Origin: JACNKJ01 sp964344565 | GTDB taxonomy: Bacteria; Krumholzibacteriota; Krumholzibacteriia; JACNKJ01 | Length of the DNA: 64,000 nucleotides | Assembly (NCBI GenBank): GCA_964344565.1 | Contig: CAYFNT010000013.1 | Span: 28,100 to 92,099, forward strand | Direction of reading: 5' to 3' | Shown here: in pieces, positions 1 through 8,085 of the stretch | Layout: every line of letters starts with the position of its first letter | Numbering within the stretch: position 1 is the first letter of the stretch | The notes under the pieces: generated by a model | Databases searched by the model: none | What the model was told of the DNA's origin: nothing | The model's input: only the letters and a program-made list of their open reading frames with translations | Made by a program: the position numbers and the translations under genes

Positions 1-156
1 GCGTCCCGCGCGGTTGTTCTTCTCCGCGTCGGTGTCCAGGCGGTGTTCGGTTGGCATGGGAAATCGTCCTGCGGGACGAGGGATTTCGCGGCTCAGATGC
101 ACATAGCTGAGTCCGGCGAAGGCTGCCAGCGCCAGGATGGGGAAGATCCTTCGCAT
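1..156 (-). CDS. N-terminal part of an exported or membrane-anchored protein (runs off the left edge)
   Basis: The first 52 codons of a leftward gene are open to the window edge. The start is ATG at 156, with AAAGGA about 5 bases upstream. The product begins MRRIFPILALAAFAGLSYVH, a short basic start followed by a hydrophobic stretch to about residue 19, so a signal peptide or N-terminal anchor. The rest is polar (HRLDTDAEKNNRAGR). An extended -10 promoter lies 31 bases upstream. Function cannot be assigned because the body of the protein is outside the window. Confidence 0.6.
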   Translation of the reverse strand, partial: MRRIFPILALAAFAGLSYVHLSREIPRPAGRFPMPTEHRLDTDAEKNNRAGR

Positions 157-186
157 GCTCGGTCCTTTCGAGGGGAGGTTCCCGGG

Positions 187-195
187 ATTATAGCA
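187..195 (-). promoter_or_regulatory. Extended -10 promoter element
   Basis: On the minus strand the sequence reads TGCTATAAT, a perfect extended -10 (TGnTATAAT). No good -35 is visible at 16-18 bases, which extended -10 promoters tolerate. Transcription would start near 180 and give a leader of about 24 bases to the ATG at 156. Confidence 0.5.
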
Positions 196-232
196 TGCTC
201 CGCGCCAGGGTTCATCGAATATGATTCATACG

Positions 233-260
233 AAAAAGCCCGGCGGAGAACCGCCGGGCT
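233..260 (-). terminator. Rho-independent terminator
   Basis: Read on the minus strand, a 10-base-pair GC-rich stem (AGCCCGGCGG with its complement, 4-base loop) at 260-237 is followed by TTTTT. It lies 21 bases after the stop of the 281-853 gene and ends that transcript before the next leftward gene. Confidence 0.85.
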
Positions 261-280
261 CGATGGTCGCTGGAAGCCCT

Positions 281-853
281 CTAGAACATGTCGCTGAACA
301 TGCTCTTGATCCGGCTCCAGGTGCTCTCCTCGGCGGCCGAGCCGTCGGGGTTCACACGGATGTTGATGCCGATGTCCTGGATGTGGCAGATCAGGCCATC
401 GTGGAAGTAGATGATGTCGCAGGGCGAAACGACTCCGTCGCCGTTGTCCTCCCAGCCGATGACGTGGCGGACCACGCCGTGGTTGGGCCAGACTTCGATC
501 CATTCCTCGCAGACCGGATCGCCGGGCTGGGAATCACCCATGGGCTCGGTGATGATTTCGCAATCGAGATAGTAGGTGGGACCCACCCACTCGATGTGAT
601 AGCGATCGCCATCCAGGTAGATGATGTCGCAAGCGCTGAGCATTCCATCGCCGTTGTCCTCGTAGTCGGACTGGTGATGGGGGGTGCAATGAGCGGGGTA
701 GAGCTCATGCCAGGTGGAGCAGTTACCGGGGATGCCTTCTCTGAGCAGTTCGTCGAGCTCGAGGAAGACGGCTCCCTCTTGGGCGGAACCAAGCGCAGGA
801 ATCAGCATGAGGAACCCCGCCACCAGCACGGTCAGCTTTAACAGGTGTCGCAT
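281..853 (-). CDS. Secreted protein with two DNGDG-type repeats and a conserved C-terminal tail
   Basis: This 190-residue protein has a signal peptide (hydrophobic core 6-20, cleavage likely after GSA-Q). The start ATG at 853 follows AAAGGAG. The mature part holds two copies of a repeat of about 65 residues: a Cys, Trp-x-Glu and Pro-x-His segment, then EDNGDG, Ser, CDIIY (near residues 75 and 145). The DNGDG loops look like calcium-binding loops of the dockerin or EF-hand kind, which is inference. The tail AAEESTWSRIKSMFSDMF resembles the tails of the three secreted paralogues at 41930-44041. I do not recognise a named family; the role is probably extracytoplasmic. Confidence 0.8.
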   Translation of the reverse strand: MRHLLKLTVLVAGFLMLIPALGSAQEGAVFLELDELLREGIPGNCSTWHELYPAHCTPHHQSDYEDNGDGMLSACDIIYLDGDRYHIEWVGPTYYLDCEIITEPMGDSQPGDPVCEEWIEVWPNHGVVRHVIGWEDNGDGVVSPCDIIYFHDGLICHIQDIGINIRVNPDGSAAEESTWSRIKSMFSDMF

Positions 854-1314
854 TGTGTCTCCTTTCCCGGGGCAGGTCTCCCGGAGGGTCTTGCCGCGGG
901 TGTCTCCCCGCCGGCACGCAGAGTATAGGCGAAGGTCAGTTGATCAAGAAGGGCCTGGACTCCGCAGAAGTAACTGAGCTTACCAATCCGGATTTTCACA
1001 AACAAGCAATAATTTCGCATTAGTGAAATCATCGCCATCCTGCAGTACTTCAGCCGGGCGCGTATCAATATGAGGGCCAAGCGATCGGTTATTGCCGTTT
1101 TTCGGAACTTCATATCTTACAAAATTGCAATCGCTTGCGTCCCTACCTCTTCCCCGGGCAGGATTCTGGGGTCCCTTGCCGGCCTCAAGGCCTTCGTGCC
1201 GGCCGATCAGTCCTGAGACTTGTTACGGAGTCATGAGGAAGGGAAAGGAATTCTCGAGGATAGCTTGTTTCGAAGGGCACATTCTGCCAGCTTATGCCGC
1301 CTAGGAGGTCCCTT
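854..1314. other. 461-base intergenic region, divergent upstream regions, no gene seen
   Basis: This spacer separates the divergent genes starting at 853 (minus) and 1315 (plus). A TATACT hexamer on the minus strand at 927-922 is a candidate -10 for the 853 gene, but the possible -35s (TTCTTG at 17, TTGATC at 14 bases) are poor. The central part (about 960-1140) is AT-richer than the genes. Around 1177-1203 an inverted GCCGGC pair could fold just ahead of the NYN gene. I see no coding region, tRNA or known riboswitch. Confidence 0.5.
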
Positions 1315-2073
1315 TTGAAGAATGAGAACGCCGAGAGCAAGATCGCTCTCTTCCTGGATTTCGACAACATCGCCATCGCCGGCCAGGGGCGGCGCAAGCA
1401 GAAGTTCGACATCGGACCGGTCATCGACCGGCTCCTGGAGAAGGGCAAGGTGCTGGTCAAACGGGCCTACGCCGACTGGTCCCGCTATTCCCGGGAGAAG
1501 GATTCCCTCCACGAGGCGGGCCTCGAACTCATCGAGATTCCCAAGCGCAAGATCTCCGGCAAGAACAGCGCGGACATTCGCCTGGTGGTGGATGCCCTGG
1601 AACTGGCCCATGCCAAGGAGCACATCGACACCTTCGTGATCGTGTCGGGGGACAGCGACTTCGCTCCGCTGGTTTCGAAGCTCCGCGAGAACGATCGCTG
1701 GGTGGTGGGCATGGGCCTGAAGGATTCCACCGGTGAGTTGCTGCTCACCGCCTGCGATGAATTCATCTACCTGGAAGATCTGAGCAAGAAACCCGACTCC
1801 GCCACGGCCCTGTCGAAGGTGCCCAAGAGCAAGCAGAAGGTCTTCCAACTGCTCATCTCCACCGTTCGCGCGCTGCTGAGGGAAGGGCGCGACACCCTCT
1901 ACTCGTCCCTCGTCAAGGACACCATGAAGCGCAAGCGCCCCAGCTTCAACGAGGAGTCCTACGGCTATGGAACCTTCGGCGATCTGCTGGAGGATGCCGC
2001 GGCCCGAGGTCTGATCGAACTCTCCCGCGATGAGAAGGCGGGCGGGACCTATGTGGTGACGGGCTTGAAGTAG
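1315..2073 (+). CDS. NYN-domain RNase-like protein with C-terminal LOTUS/OST-HTH-type domain
   Basis: This 252-residue protein has an N-terminal NYN (PIN-like) domain. LDFDN at 14-18, Asp87 and Asp93 in a SADIRLVVDAL segment, and GDSD at 112-115 supply the acidic metal site. From about residue 170 a basic helical part with FxxLxxxAxxxGLIxL pattern fits a LOTUS/OST-HTH RNA-binding domain. Known relatives (LabA/DUF88) are putative ribonucleases. I chose TTG at 1315 because AGGAGG at 1303-1308 sits 6 bases ahead; an in-frame ATG at 1294 would place the ribosome site inside the gene. The gene stands alone and ends into a heptamer-repeat terminator region. Confidence 0.85.
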   Translation: MKNENAESKIALFLDFDNIAIAGQGRRKQKFDIGPVIDRLLEKGKVLVKRAYADWSRYSREKDSLHEAGLELIEIPKRKISGKNSADIRLVVDALELAHAKEHIDTFVIVSGDSDFAPLVSKLRENDRWVVGMGLKDSTGELLLTACDEFIYLEDLSKKPDSATALSKVPKSKQKVFQLLISTVRALLREGRDTLYSSLVKDTMKRKRPSFNEESYGYGTFGDLLEDAAARGLIELSRDEKAGGTYVVTGLK

Positions 2074-2201
2074 TCTCCAGTCTCCAGTCGCCAGTCTCCA
2101 GTCGCCAGTCGCCAGTCTCGAGTCTCCAGAAAAAGACCCTCCCCGTAGTTCCGGGGAGGGTTCGTTCTGTCTGGTGACTGGAGACTGGCGACTGGAGACT
2201 A
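2071..2201. repeat. Inverted arrays of 7-base repeats flanking a terminator between convergent genes
   Basis: Directly after the stop TAG at 2071-2073 come eight CCAGTC-type heptamers (TCTCCAG / TCGCCAG, one variant) to 2129. A terminator hairpin follows, then the reverse complement of the same heptamers at 2171-2201, ending in the stop codon of the convergent gene. Both stop codons are therefore the first bases of a TAGTCTCCAGTC arm. The arms can pair with each other around the terminator. Confidence 0.9.
2136..2161. terminator. Bidirectional terminator hairpin
   Basis: A 9-base-pair stem ACCCTCCCC / GGGGAGGGT has an 8-base loop. On the minus strand it is followed by CTTTTTC, so it should end the protease transcript. 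On the plus strand the tail TTCGTTCTG is weaker. Confidence 0.75.
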
Positions 2202-3881
2202 TTTCATCAGCACCAGCTTCTCCGTGGCGAGACTCTCGCCATCCTGCATCAGTCGCGCCAGGTACAGGCCCGAAGGCAGCTGGGCGGGACGCCAGTCGAT
2301 GAGGTGCTCGCCCGCGTCCAGGCGGTTCGAGGCGATGCCGTCCACGCGGCGGCCGGCCAGATCGAAGATCTCGATGCCCACTTCGCCGGCGCGATCCAGC
2401 TTCACCTTGAACTGGGTGGCCGGGTTGAAGGGATTGGGGTAGGCCGCCAGACCCACGCCGAATGCGGGAAGCTCGGGACCGTCGGTGGGTACGAGTTCCA
2501 CGCCATAGCTGTAGCTGCCGGTTCCGGCGGTGGTGGTGCTGGAAACGTTCACGATGACCTCGTCGTGGGACGCGCCCTCCATGAAGGTGTAGGATCCCGA
2601 CTCGCTGCCGTCCAACTCCATCTCGACGACCACCGTGGGCAGGGCCACGTCGCGGCCGATGATCTTCACGCGGAAATCGTGGATGTCGCTACCGTCGATG
2701 GTGATGTGCGGCGCCGAGCCGTCGCTGCCGTCGAGGATGCGGATGTACTCGCCGGCCCAGTCCGACACGGATCCGCTGCCGCTAGCCGGGAAGGTGCTCA
2801 AGGTGCGCCAGGGGTTGAAGGGCGGCAGGGTGTCGCCGAGGTATCCGTAGAGACCGTCGTAGATGGCCGGCTCGTCCAGGAAGTTGGCCGTGGTCCAGTT
2901 CACGAAGATGTCCTGGATGAGATCGGGATAGCCCAGATCCGTGATCACGGTCTGATAGCTGTTGATGCCGTTGTAGGGGTGGTGGACCGTGTCCCAGATC
3001 ACCTGCTGTCCGCCGAACTGCTCGTAGATGTAGAGCGTCCACAAGTAGGTCTGGATGTAATCGGCCCAACTGCTGCCCCAGGCCGTCAGCGGATTGTCGG
3101 GATTGGTGTTGAAGGACGAGATGTTATCGGGATTGCCGAAGAGCCACATGGCCAGCTCGCCCATGCCCTCGTCCAGCCAGATGTCCTCGTTCTCATCCTG
3201 GTTGAAGTGGATGAGGTGCTCGAACTCGTGGGCGCCCACGGCCATGAGGTAGTCGCTGGCGCAGTTGCCGCTGTCGGTGGCCAGGTAGATGACGTCGGCC
3301 TCGTTGCTGGCCCAGGGCTGGCTGCCGTCGGGATACTGGTCATAGATCCAGAAGTACCCGTCGGCCGAGATGTTGAACTCGTAGTACAGGAAGAAGATGC
3401 GCTCGAGCCCGTCGAAATCCGGCGGAGGACCGAAGTGGCCCGTGTTCAGGTCCCAGATTCCCTGATCGGGGAAGTCGCCCACGCTGACGTTGTCGAAGTG
3501 CTCGACGATGGTGTCCACGGCGGCCTGGTCGATGTTGACGTTCCATTGGGAATCTTCGACCACCACGTAGATATGATCGCCCATGCCGCGCACCGTGCAG
3601 GGAAGCAGGTCCGACACGGGCATGCCGCCCAGGTCCCAGATGTACCAGAGCCAGGTGTCGCCCACCTGGGGATCCGGCGGAGGCGTGCGGTCGCCGGCGA
3701 GAAGCCCCTCGGCCTCGAGCCGCGCCATGGTGGTGGAGTAGTCTTCCACGGGCGTGGGCAGCTTCACCGGTTCATGGGCCCCAGGTGCCGGATGCGCCTC
3801 GCGGGAATAGACGTAGGAGCTATCTGCCACCGCGGCCAGCGGCAGCAACACGAGAAGGACGATCAGAGCGGATCGATGCAT
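2199..3881 (-). CDS. Secreted zinc metalloprotease, M30-like, with FlgD-like C-terminal domain
   Basis: This 560-residue protein has a signal peptide (hydrophobic residues 5-18, cleavage near AVA-D). The catalytic motif HEFEH is at 218-222 and is followed by WLDEG at 235-239, the arrangement of M30 (hyicolysin-like) and related gluzincins. The middle (about 240-390) continues the catalytic domain, and 390-470 looks like a beta-rich domain. From Tyr481 a domain of 80 residues starts YPNPFNP and ends SGLYLARL...KLVLMK, as in FlgD-Ig / type IX-sorting-like domains. The protein is likely exported and degrades extracellular protein. ATG at 3881 has GAGGA upstream. It is monocistronic. Confidence 0.85.
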   Translation of the reverse strand: MHRSALIVLLVLLPLAAVADSSYVYSREAHPAPGAHEPVKLPTPVEDYSTTMARLEAEGLLAGDRTPPPDPQVGDTWLWYIWDLGGMPVSDLLPCTVRGMGDHIYVVVEDSQWNVNIDQAAVDTIVEHFDNVSVGDFPDQGIWDLNTGHFGPPPDFDGLERIFFLYYEFNISADGYFWIYDQYPDGSQPWASNEADVIYLATDSGNCASDYLMAVGAHEFEHLIHFNQDENEDIWLDEGMGELAMWLFGNPDNISSFNTNPDNPLTAWGSSWADYIQTYLWTLYIYEQFGGQQVIWDTVHHPYNGINSYQTVITDLGYPDLIQDIFVNWTTANFLDEPAIYDGLYGYLGDTLPPFNPWRTLSTFPASGSGSVSDWAGEYIRILDGSDGSAPHITIDGSDIHDFRVKIIGRDVALPTVVVEMELDGSESGSYTFMEGASHDEVIVNVSSTTTAGTGSYSYGVELVPTDGPELPAFGVGLAAYPNPFNPATQFKVKLDRAGEVGIEIFDLAGRRVDGIASNRLDAGEHLIDWRPAQLPSGLYLARLMQDGESLATEKLVLMK

Positions 3882-3965
3882 GGCATTCCTCTGTTGGATT
3901 GGGTTGTGAGAAGCCCGATTTTACTCGATATGACGAGATTTCGCCAGCAAGAGAACCGCATTTAC

Positions 3966-3994
3966 TTGCCCAACACGAACTTTCGATCTATTGA
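3966..3994 (+). promoter_or_regulatory. Possible sigma-70 promoter
   Basis: TTGCCC (3966-3971), a 17-base spacer and TATTGA (3989-3994) precede the 4019 gene. The -10 matches the consensus only moderately. Confidence 0.3.
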
Positions 3995-4018
3995 ATAAAG
4001 CCGCAGGAGGTATTCGAA

Positions 4019-4909
4019 ATGAACGGATTGCGCATTCCGGTGTGTTTCATCGCACTATTGACCCTGGCCGCGCCGGTATCGGCCACGGCGACCTCGGAGA
4101 TCGATTCCCGTGAGATCAAGATCCTCCTCGATCCCGGAGCCTTCGAGGATTCCGGCGCCTTCTTCGAGGAATCCCTGGACATGCTCCGCAGCCTCGCCGC
4201 GGAGCGGGGCGTGCGGCTCCGGGAACCCGGCGGCGAAGCCAAGATCAAGACCCGCGAAATCCGCTACTTCGACACCGAAGACTTCGCCCTGCGCTCGAAT
4301 GGCTGGGTGCTCCGGCAGAGGCTGAAGACCCGCGGCGAGAGAAAGGCCGACTACGCGGAGCTCGCCTTCAAGTTCAGTTCGAGTCTGCGCGGCATCGCCT
4401 CGGAAGCCTCCGTCTCGGCCCAGGGGAGCTACGACGCCGACGAGGAGTTCGAGGAGGATATCCATCCCGTCGCCGAGGACGGGCCCTGGCGCACCCGTTT
4501 CGCCCGCCGCTGCAAGGTGGACAATCTGCCGGTCTTCGAGTCGCCGAGGGTGGGCGAGGTGGCCGAGATCTTTCCCGGCATCGCGGCCACCGGTCTCTCG
4601 CCCGACACCCGGCTCGCGACCGTGGGCGGTCCGCTCACGGAGACGCGCATCCAGCCCGGCTACCTGGACTTCGGGGACGGCGTGACCGGCGACCTGGACC
4701 TGACCTGGCTCACCGACGCCTCCGGCGAGGTCCTGGCGGCGGAGATCTCCTACGACTATCCCTTCCTTTCCAACACCCGATCGGTGCAGTCCATCTGGGC
4801 TTCGCTTCAGTTCTTGCCCGCCATGCACCAGGCTCTGGGGGAGAAGTGGCAGCCCGGCTCCGGGAAGACATCCATCGTCTACGAAAGGGCCGGCTACCAA
4901 AATCCTTGA
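4019..4909 (+). CDS. Exported CYTH-like domain protein
   Basis: This 296-residue protein has an N-terminal signal peptide (IPVCFIALLTLAAPVSATA) and AGGAGG 7 bases before the ATG. Residues 30-130 resemble the start of a CYTH / triphosphate-tunnel domain: REIKILLD, then REIRYFDTEDFALRSNGWV, then LRQRLK and AELAFKF. In CYTH proteins the YFDT and LRxR elements line a tunnel that binds polyphosphate groups. An exported CYTH protein next to a Na/Pi transporter and a Ppx/GppA phosphatase suggests a phosphate or polyphosphate link, but this is inference. The C-terminal half is not recognised. Confidence 0.65.
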   Translation: MNGLRIPVCFIALLTLAAPVSATATSEIDSREIKILLDPGAFEDSGAFFEESLDMLRSLAAERGVRLREPGGEAKIKTREIRYFDTEDFALRSNGWVLRQRLKTRGERKADYAELAFKFSSSLRGIASEASVSAQGSYDADEEFEEDIHPVAEDGPWRTRFARRCKVDNLPVFESPRVGEVAEIFPGIAATGLSPDTRLATVGGPLTETRIQPGYLDFGDGVTGDLDLTWLTDASGEVLAAEISYDYPFLSNTRSVQSIWASLQFLPAMHQALGEKWQPGSGKTSIVYERAGYQNP

Positions 4910-4935
4910 AGGTGTTGCCGCGGGGAGCCGATAAT
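4906..4935 (+). promoter_or_regulatory. Probable sigma-70 promoter for the Na/Pi cotransporter operon
   Basis: TTGAAG (4906-4911), an 18-base spacer and GATAAT (4930-4935) overlap the stop codon of the previous gene. The predicted start near 4942 leaves a leader of about 35 bases. Confidence 0.45.
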
Positions 4936-4976
4936 CCTCGGATGGGGCATGGAGGCCCCATGGAAGGTCGTTGCCC

Positions 4977-7100
4977 ATGATTCCCCCCGCGTTCCCGAAA
5001 TTCCTTCTGCTACTTATCCTGCTGGCCGGGCCATGCCTCGCGGCGGATGATATCCCGGACAGCCTGGCCGCGAGCCCCGACAGCCTGCCCCGGATCGTCG
5101 TCGCGGCCCCGGCCGAAGACACTCTCCGCCTTCGCCATCCCGTGGACGCCCGCAGCCGCCGCATTTCAGGCGACGGCCGCACCCTACTGAGCGGCGGCTC
5201 CACCGAATTGATCGCCAGGGTCATCGGGCCGGAACGCCAGCCGGTGAAGGACGTGGAAGTTCGCTTCCATCTGCTCAGCCCGGAGGACAGCCTCCTGGGC
5301 AGCGCGAGGTCCGACGCCATGGGACTCGCCTCCTTCCGCCTCGAGGCGGGTTCAGGCGAGGGCGACTACGCGGTCATGGCCTCGCTGCCGGGAAGCGAGG
5401 AGCCCGAGGCCAGGATCATCTTCCATCTGCCGGTGAAACGTCCCAGCTGGATCCTCTTCATGCTCTTCGGTCTGGCCGGCGGCCTGGGACTCTTCCTCTA
5501 CGGCATGGACATGATGAGTTCCTCGCTGCAGCGCGGCGCGGGCCGGCGCATGCGCGGCATCCTGAGCGCTCTGACGCGCAACCGGGTCATGGGGGTGGCC
5601 ATCGGCGCACTGGTGACCATGGTGATCCAGAGCTCCAGCGCCACCACGGTGGTGCTGGTGAGTTTCGTGCAGGCCGGGCTCATGAGCTTCGCCCAGACAC
5701 TGGGCGTGATCCTCGGCGCGGATATCGGCACCACCATCACCGCCCAGCTCATCGCCTTCAAGCTCACCGACTACGCCCTGCTCATCATCGCCGCCGGCTT
5801 CATGCTGCGATACCTCGGCAAACGCGACCGGCTCCGGCAACTCGGCGACGCGCTGCTCGGCTTCGGCATCCTCTTCTTCGGCCTGTCGGTCATGGGCAAG
5901 GCCATGGAGCCCCTGCGCAGCTACAAACCCTTCCTGGACGTTCTCGCCGGGCTCGAGAATCCGGTCCTCGGCATCGTGGTGGGCGCGGCCTTCACCGCTC
6001 TTATCCAAAGCTCCAGCGCTTTCTCGGGCATCATCATCGTGCTGGCCCAGCAGGGTTTCGTGGGCCTCGAGGCGGGCATCCCCCTGATCTTCGGGGCGAA
6101 CATCGGCACCTGCGTGACGGCCGCCCTTGCCAGTCTGGGGTCGAGGCGCGAGGCCAAGCGGGTGGCCCTGGCCCACACCCTCTTCAAGGTGCTGGGCGTG
6201 CTGATCATGTTGGCCTGGATCCCCCAGTTCACCGATCTGGTCAGGCAGATTTCAGGCGGCGCGTCCATCGCGCGTCAGGTGGCCAACGCCCACACGGTGT
6301 TCAACGTGGGCATCGCGCTGATCTTCCTGCCCTTAACGCCCCTGTTCGCGCGGCTGGTTCAAAGGCTGATTCCGGATCGTCCCGAGCCGGTCACGCAGAA
6401 GGTGCGCGCCCGGCATTTGGACAAGACCATCCTCAACGCTCCGGCCCTGGCCCTGAATCTGGCCAAGGTGGAAATCCTGCGCATGGGCGAGAAGGTGAAG
6501 GACATGGCCGAACGCATTCCCCCGGCCTTCTTCGACCGCGACCTGGACATGCTCGACGCCATCCATCACGGCGAAGACGTGGTGGACGATCTGGACGCGG
6601 AGATCTCCGACTACCTGCTCGACATCGGCAAGCAGCGCATCAACGAGGAGCAGGCCGAGGAGGTCTACCTGATGATGCACGTGACCAAGCAGTACGAGCA
6701 CATGGCGGACATCATCGACAAGGAGCTGAGGCCCCTGGCCAGGAAGATGGCGGCCGAAGGCGTGGAATTCTCCGACTCCGGGGCCAAGGAGGTGCGGGCC
6801 TATCACCTGAAGATGCTCAAGCAGATCTCCCGAAGCCTGGAGGCTTTCCGGGACAGCAGTCTCGACGAGGCCCGGAAGATCAAGGCCAAGCATCGTCGCT
6901 ACCGGGTGATGGAGGGCGACTATCGTCAGGCCCACTACGCCCGGGTTCGCAAGGCCGTGGCCGAATCGGTGGAGAGCAGCGAGTATCATCTGGATCTCAT
7001 GGACGCCCTGCGCCGCATCGACAGCTATTCGACCAACATCGCCCGCGCTCTCCTGAGCGCCTACGAGAACGATAGCGAGAGTTCGCCGCCCAAGATCTAG
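4977..7100 (+). CDS. Na/Pi cotransporter family protein with N-terminal Ig-like and C-terminal PhoU-like domains
   Basis: This 707-residue protein starts with a signal sequence (FPKFLLLLILLAGPCLA). Residues 45-145 form an extracytoplasmic beta domain resembling Big-1 type folds (DVEVRFHLLSPEDS, MGLASFRLEAG). The membrane part (about 150-465) carries the two inverted QSSSA repeats, VIQSSSATT and LIQSSSAFS, diagnostic of NptA/SLC34-type sodium-phosphate transporters. The last 220 residues are helical and PhoU-like. ATG at 4977 is preferred over TTG at 4971 because GGAAGGT ends 8 bases before it. It takes up or exports phosphate coupled to sodium, and it is followed at once by a Ppx/GppA gene. 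Confidence 0.9.
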   Translation: MIPPAFPKFLLLLILLAGPCLAADDIPDSLAASPDSLPRIVVAAPAEDTLRLRHPVDARSRRISGDGRTLLSGGSTELIARVIGPERQPVKDVEVRFHLLSPEDSLLGSARSDAMGLASFRLEAGSGEGDYAVMASLPGSEEPEARIIFHLPVKRPSWILFMLFGLAGGLGLFLYGMDMMSSSLQRGAGRRMRGILSALTRNRVMGVAIGALVTMVIQSSSATTVVLVSFVQAGLMSFAQTLGVILGADIGTTITAQLIAFKLTDYALLIIAAGFMLRYLGKRDRLRQLGDALLGFGILFFGLSVMGKAMEPLRSYKPFLDVLAGLENPVLGIVVGAAFTALIQSSSAFSGIIIVLAQQGFVGLEAGIPLIFGANIGTCVTAALASLGSRREAKRVALAHTLFKVLGVLIMLAWIPQFTDLVRQISGGASIARQVANAHTVFNVGIALIFLPLTPLFARLVQRLIPDRPEPVTQKVRARHLDKTILNAPALALNLAKVEILRMGEKVKDMAERIPPAFFDRDLDMLDAIHHGEDVVDDLDAEISDYLLDIGKQRINEEQAEEVYLMMHVTKQYEHMADIIDKELRPLARKMAAEGVEFSDSGAKEVRAYHLKMLKQISRSLEAFRDSSLDEARKIKAKHRRYRVMEGDYRQAHYARVRKAVAESVESSEYHLDLMDALRRIDSYSTNIARALLSAYENDSESSPPKI

Positions 7101-7107
7101 GAGCGTC

Positions 7108-8013
7108 GTGAATCCCAAGGCCGTGTTCGACGTCGGCAGCAATTCCGTGAAGATGCTCGTGGCCATGAGCGGCGGAGGCGCCATGGGCGTGCTCGCCGAC
7201 GAGGTTCGCATCTGCGGCCTGGGAAAGGGGCTCAGGGAGAACGGAGCCCTCGCCGAGGACTCCATGGCGCGCAGCCTCGACGCCCTGGAGGAACTCAGCG
7301 ACATGGCCCGCGGCCTCGGCGCCGTCGAGTTCCGCGGGGTCGGCACCCAGGCTCTTCGGCAGGCATCCAACGGAGAGGCCTTCCTCGACCGTCTTCGTTC
7401 ACGCTGTGGCTGGGAGCTCGAGATCATCTCGGGCGAGGAGGAGGCCCGCCTCTCCTTCCGCGCCGCGGGAGCCAGCCTCGGAGAGCTTCGGGGCGACCTG
7501 GTCACCTTCGATGTGGGGGGCGGAAGCACCGAATTCAACTTCGGCCGCCGCGGAAGCGTGGAGGGACGTGTCAGTCTTCCACTGGGATGCATCCCTCTCA
7601 CCGAAGACTTCCTGGCCGTGGATCCGCCACCCCGCGAGGCCGTGGATTCACTCTTGGAGTACCTTCAGGGGGAGCTCTCGGGAATCGAAGGGAAGGACGG
7701 CGTCCTCGTGGGAATCGGGGGGACGGTGACGACCCTGGGAGGCGTGTTCCTGGAACTGGAACGCTACGAGGGCGACCGGGTCAGGGGCCTTCGACTCTCC
7801 TCCGCCGAAGTGGAGCGGCAGATCGAGCTCTTTCGCTCGCTCCCTCTCGAGGAAAGACGCAACCTCATGGGCCTTCATCCGGAACGCGCCCCCGTGATCC
7901 TCGCCGGCGCCTGCGTGGTGCGGGCGGTCATGCAGGCCCTCGGCCGTGACGAATTGATCCTCAGCGATTTGGCGCTCAGACACGGTCTTTTCCTGGATCT
8001 CTACCTCAGCTGA
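7108..8013 (+). CDS. Ppx/GppA-family phosphatase
   Basis: This 301-residue protein begins with FDVGSNSVKMLV, the first phosphate-binding loop of the actin-like (ASKHA) fold. It also has GEEEARLS at about 108-115, VTFDVGGGSTEFN at about 131-143 and GIGGTVTTLG near 205, all typical of exopolyphosphatase / guanosine pentaphosphatase enzymes. The length fits the short, two-domain form without an HD domain. The start is GTG at 7108 with TAGGAG upstream, 7 bases after the transporter stop, so the two are cotranscribed. It hydrolyses inorganic polyphosphate or pppGpp; which one cannot be told from sequence. Confidence 0.88.
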   Translation: MNPKAVFDVGSNSVKMLVAMSGGGAMGVLADEVRICGLGKGLRENGALAEDSMARSLDALEELSDMARGLGAVEFRGVGTQALRQASNGEAFLDRLRSRCGWELEIISGEEEARLSFRAAGASLGELRGDLVTFDVGGGSTEFNFGRRGSVEGRVSLPLGCIPLTEDFLAVDPPPREAVDSLLEYLQGELSGIEGKDGVLVGIGGTVTTLGGVFLELERYEGDRVRGLRLSSAEVERQIELFRSLPLEERRNLMGLHPERAPVILAGACVVRAVMQALGRDELILSDLALRHGLFLDLYLS

Positions 8014-8053
8014 CTTCCATCCTCCTTCTTCGTGTTCCCGCCCGGCCCGACTA

Positions 8054-8062
8054 TGTTATAAT
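8054..8062 (+). promoter_or_regulatory. Extended -10 promoter element
   Basis: TGTTATAAT is a perfect extended -10. Transcription would start near 8069, just ahead of the AAGGAG at about 8075, so the leader is very short. No clear -35 is present. Confidence 0.5.
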
Positions 8063-8085
8063 TGTTGGCCTTGGAAGGAGTGCTC

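Noticed and set aside
1294..1314. ATG at 1294 as start of the NYN gene
   Set aside because: The AGGAGG ribosome site would lie inside the coding region; TTG at 1315 is correctly spaced.
2071..2201. Possible CRISPR array
   Set aside because: Units are 7 bases with no spacers, there are no cas genes, and the two arms are in opposite orientation around a terminator.
2304..3998. A 564-codon plus-strand frame across the M30-like protease gene
   Set aside because: No family features and unusual composition; the minus strand encodes a clear HExxH protease.
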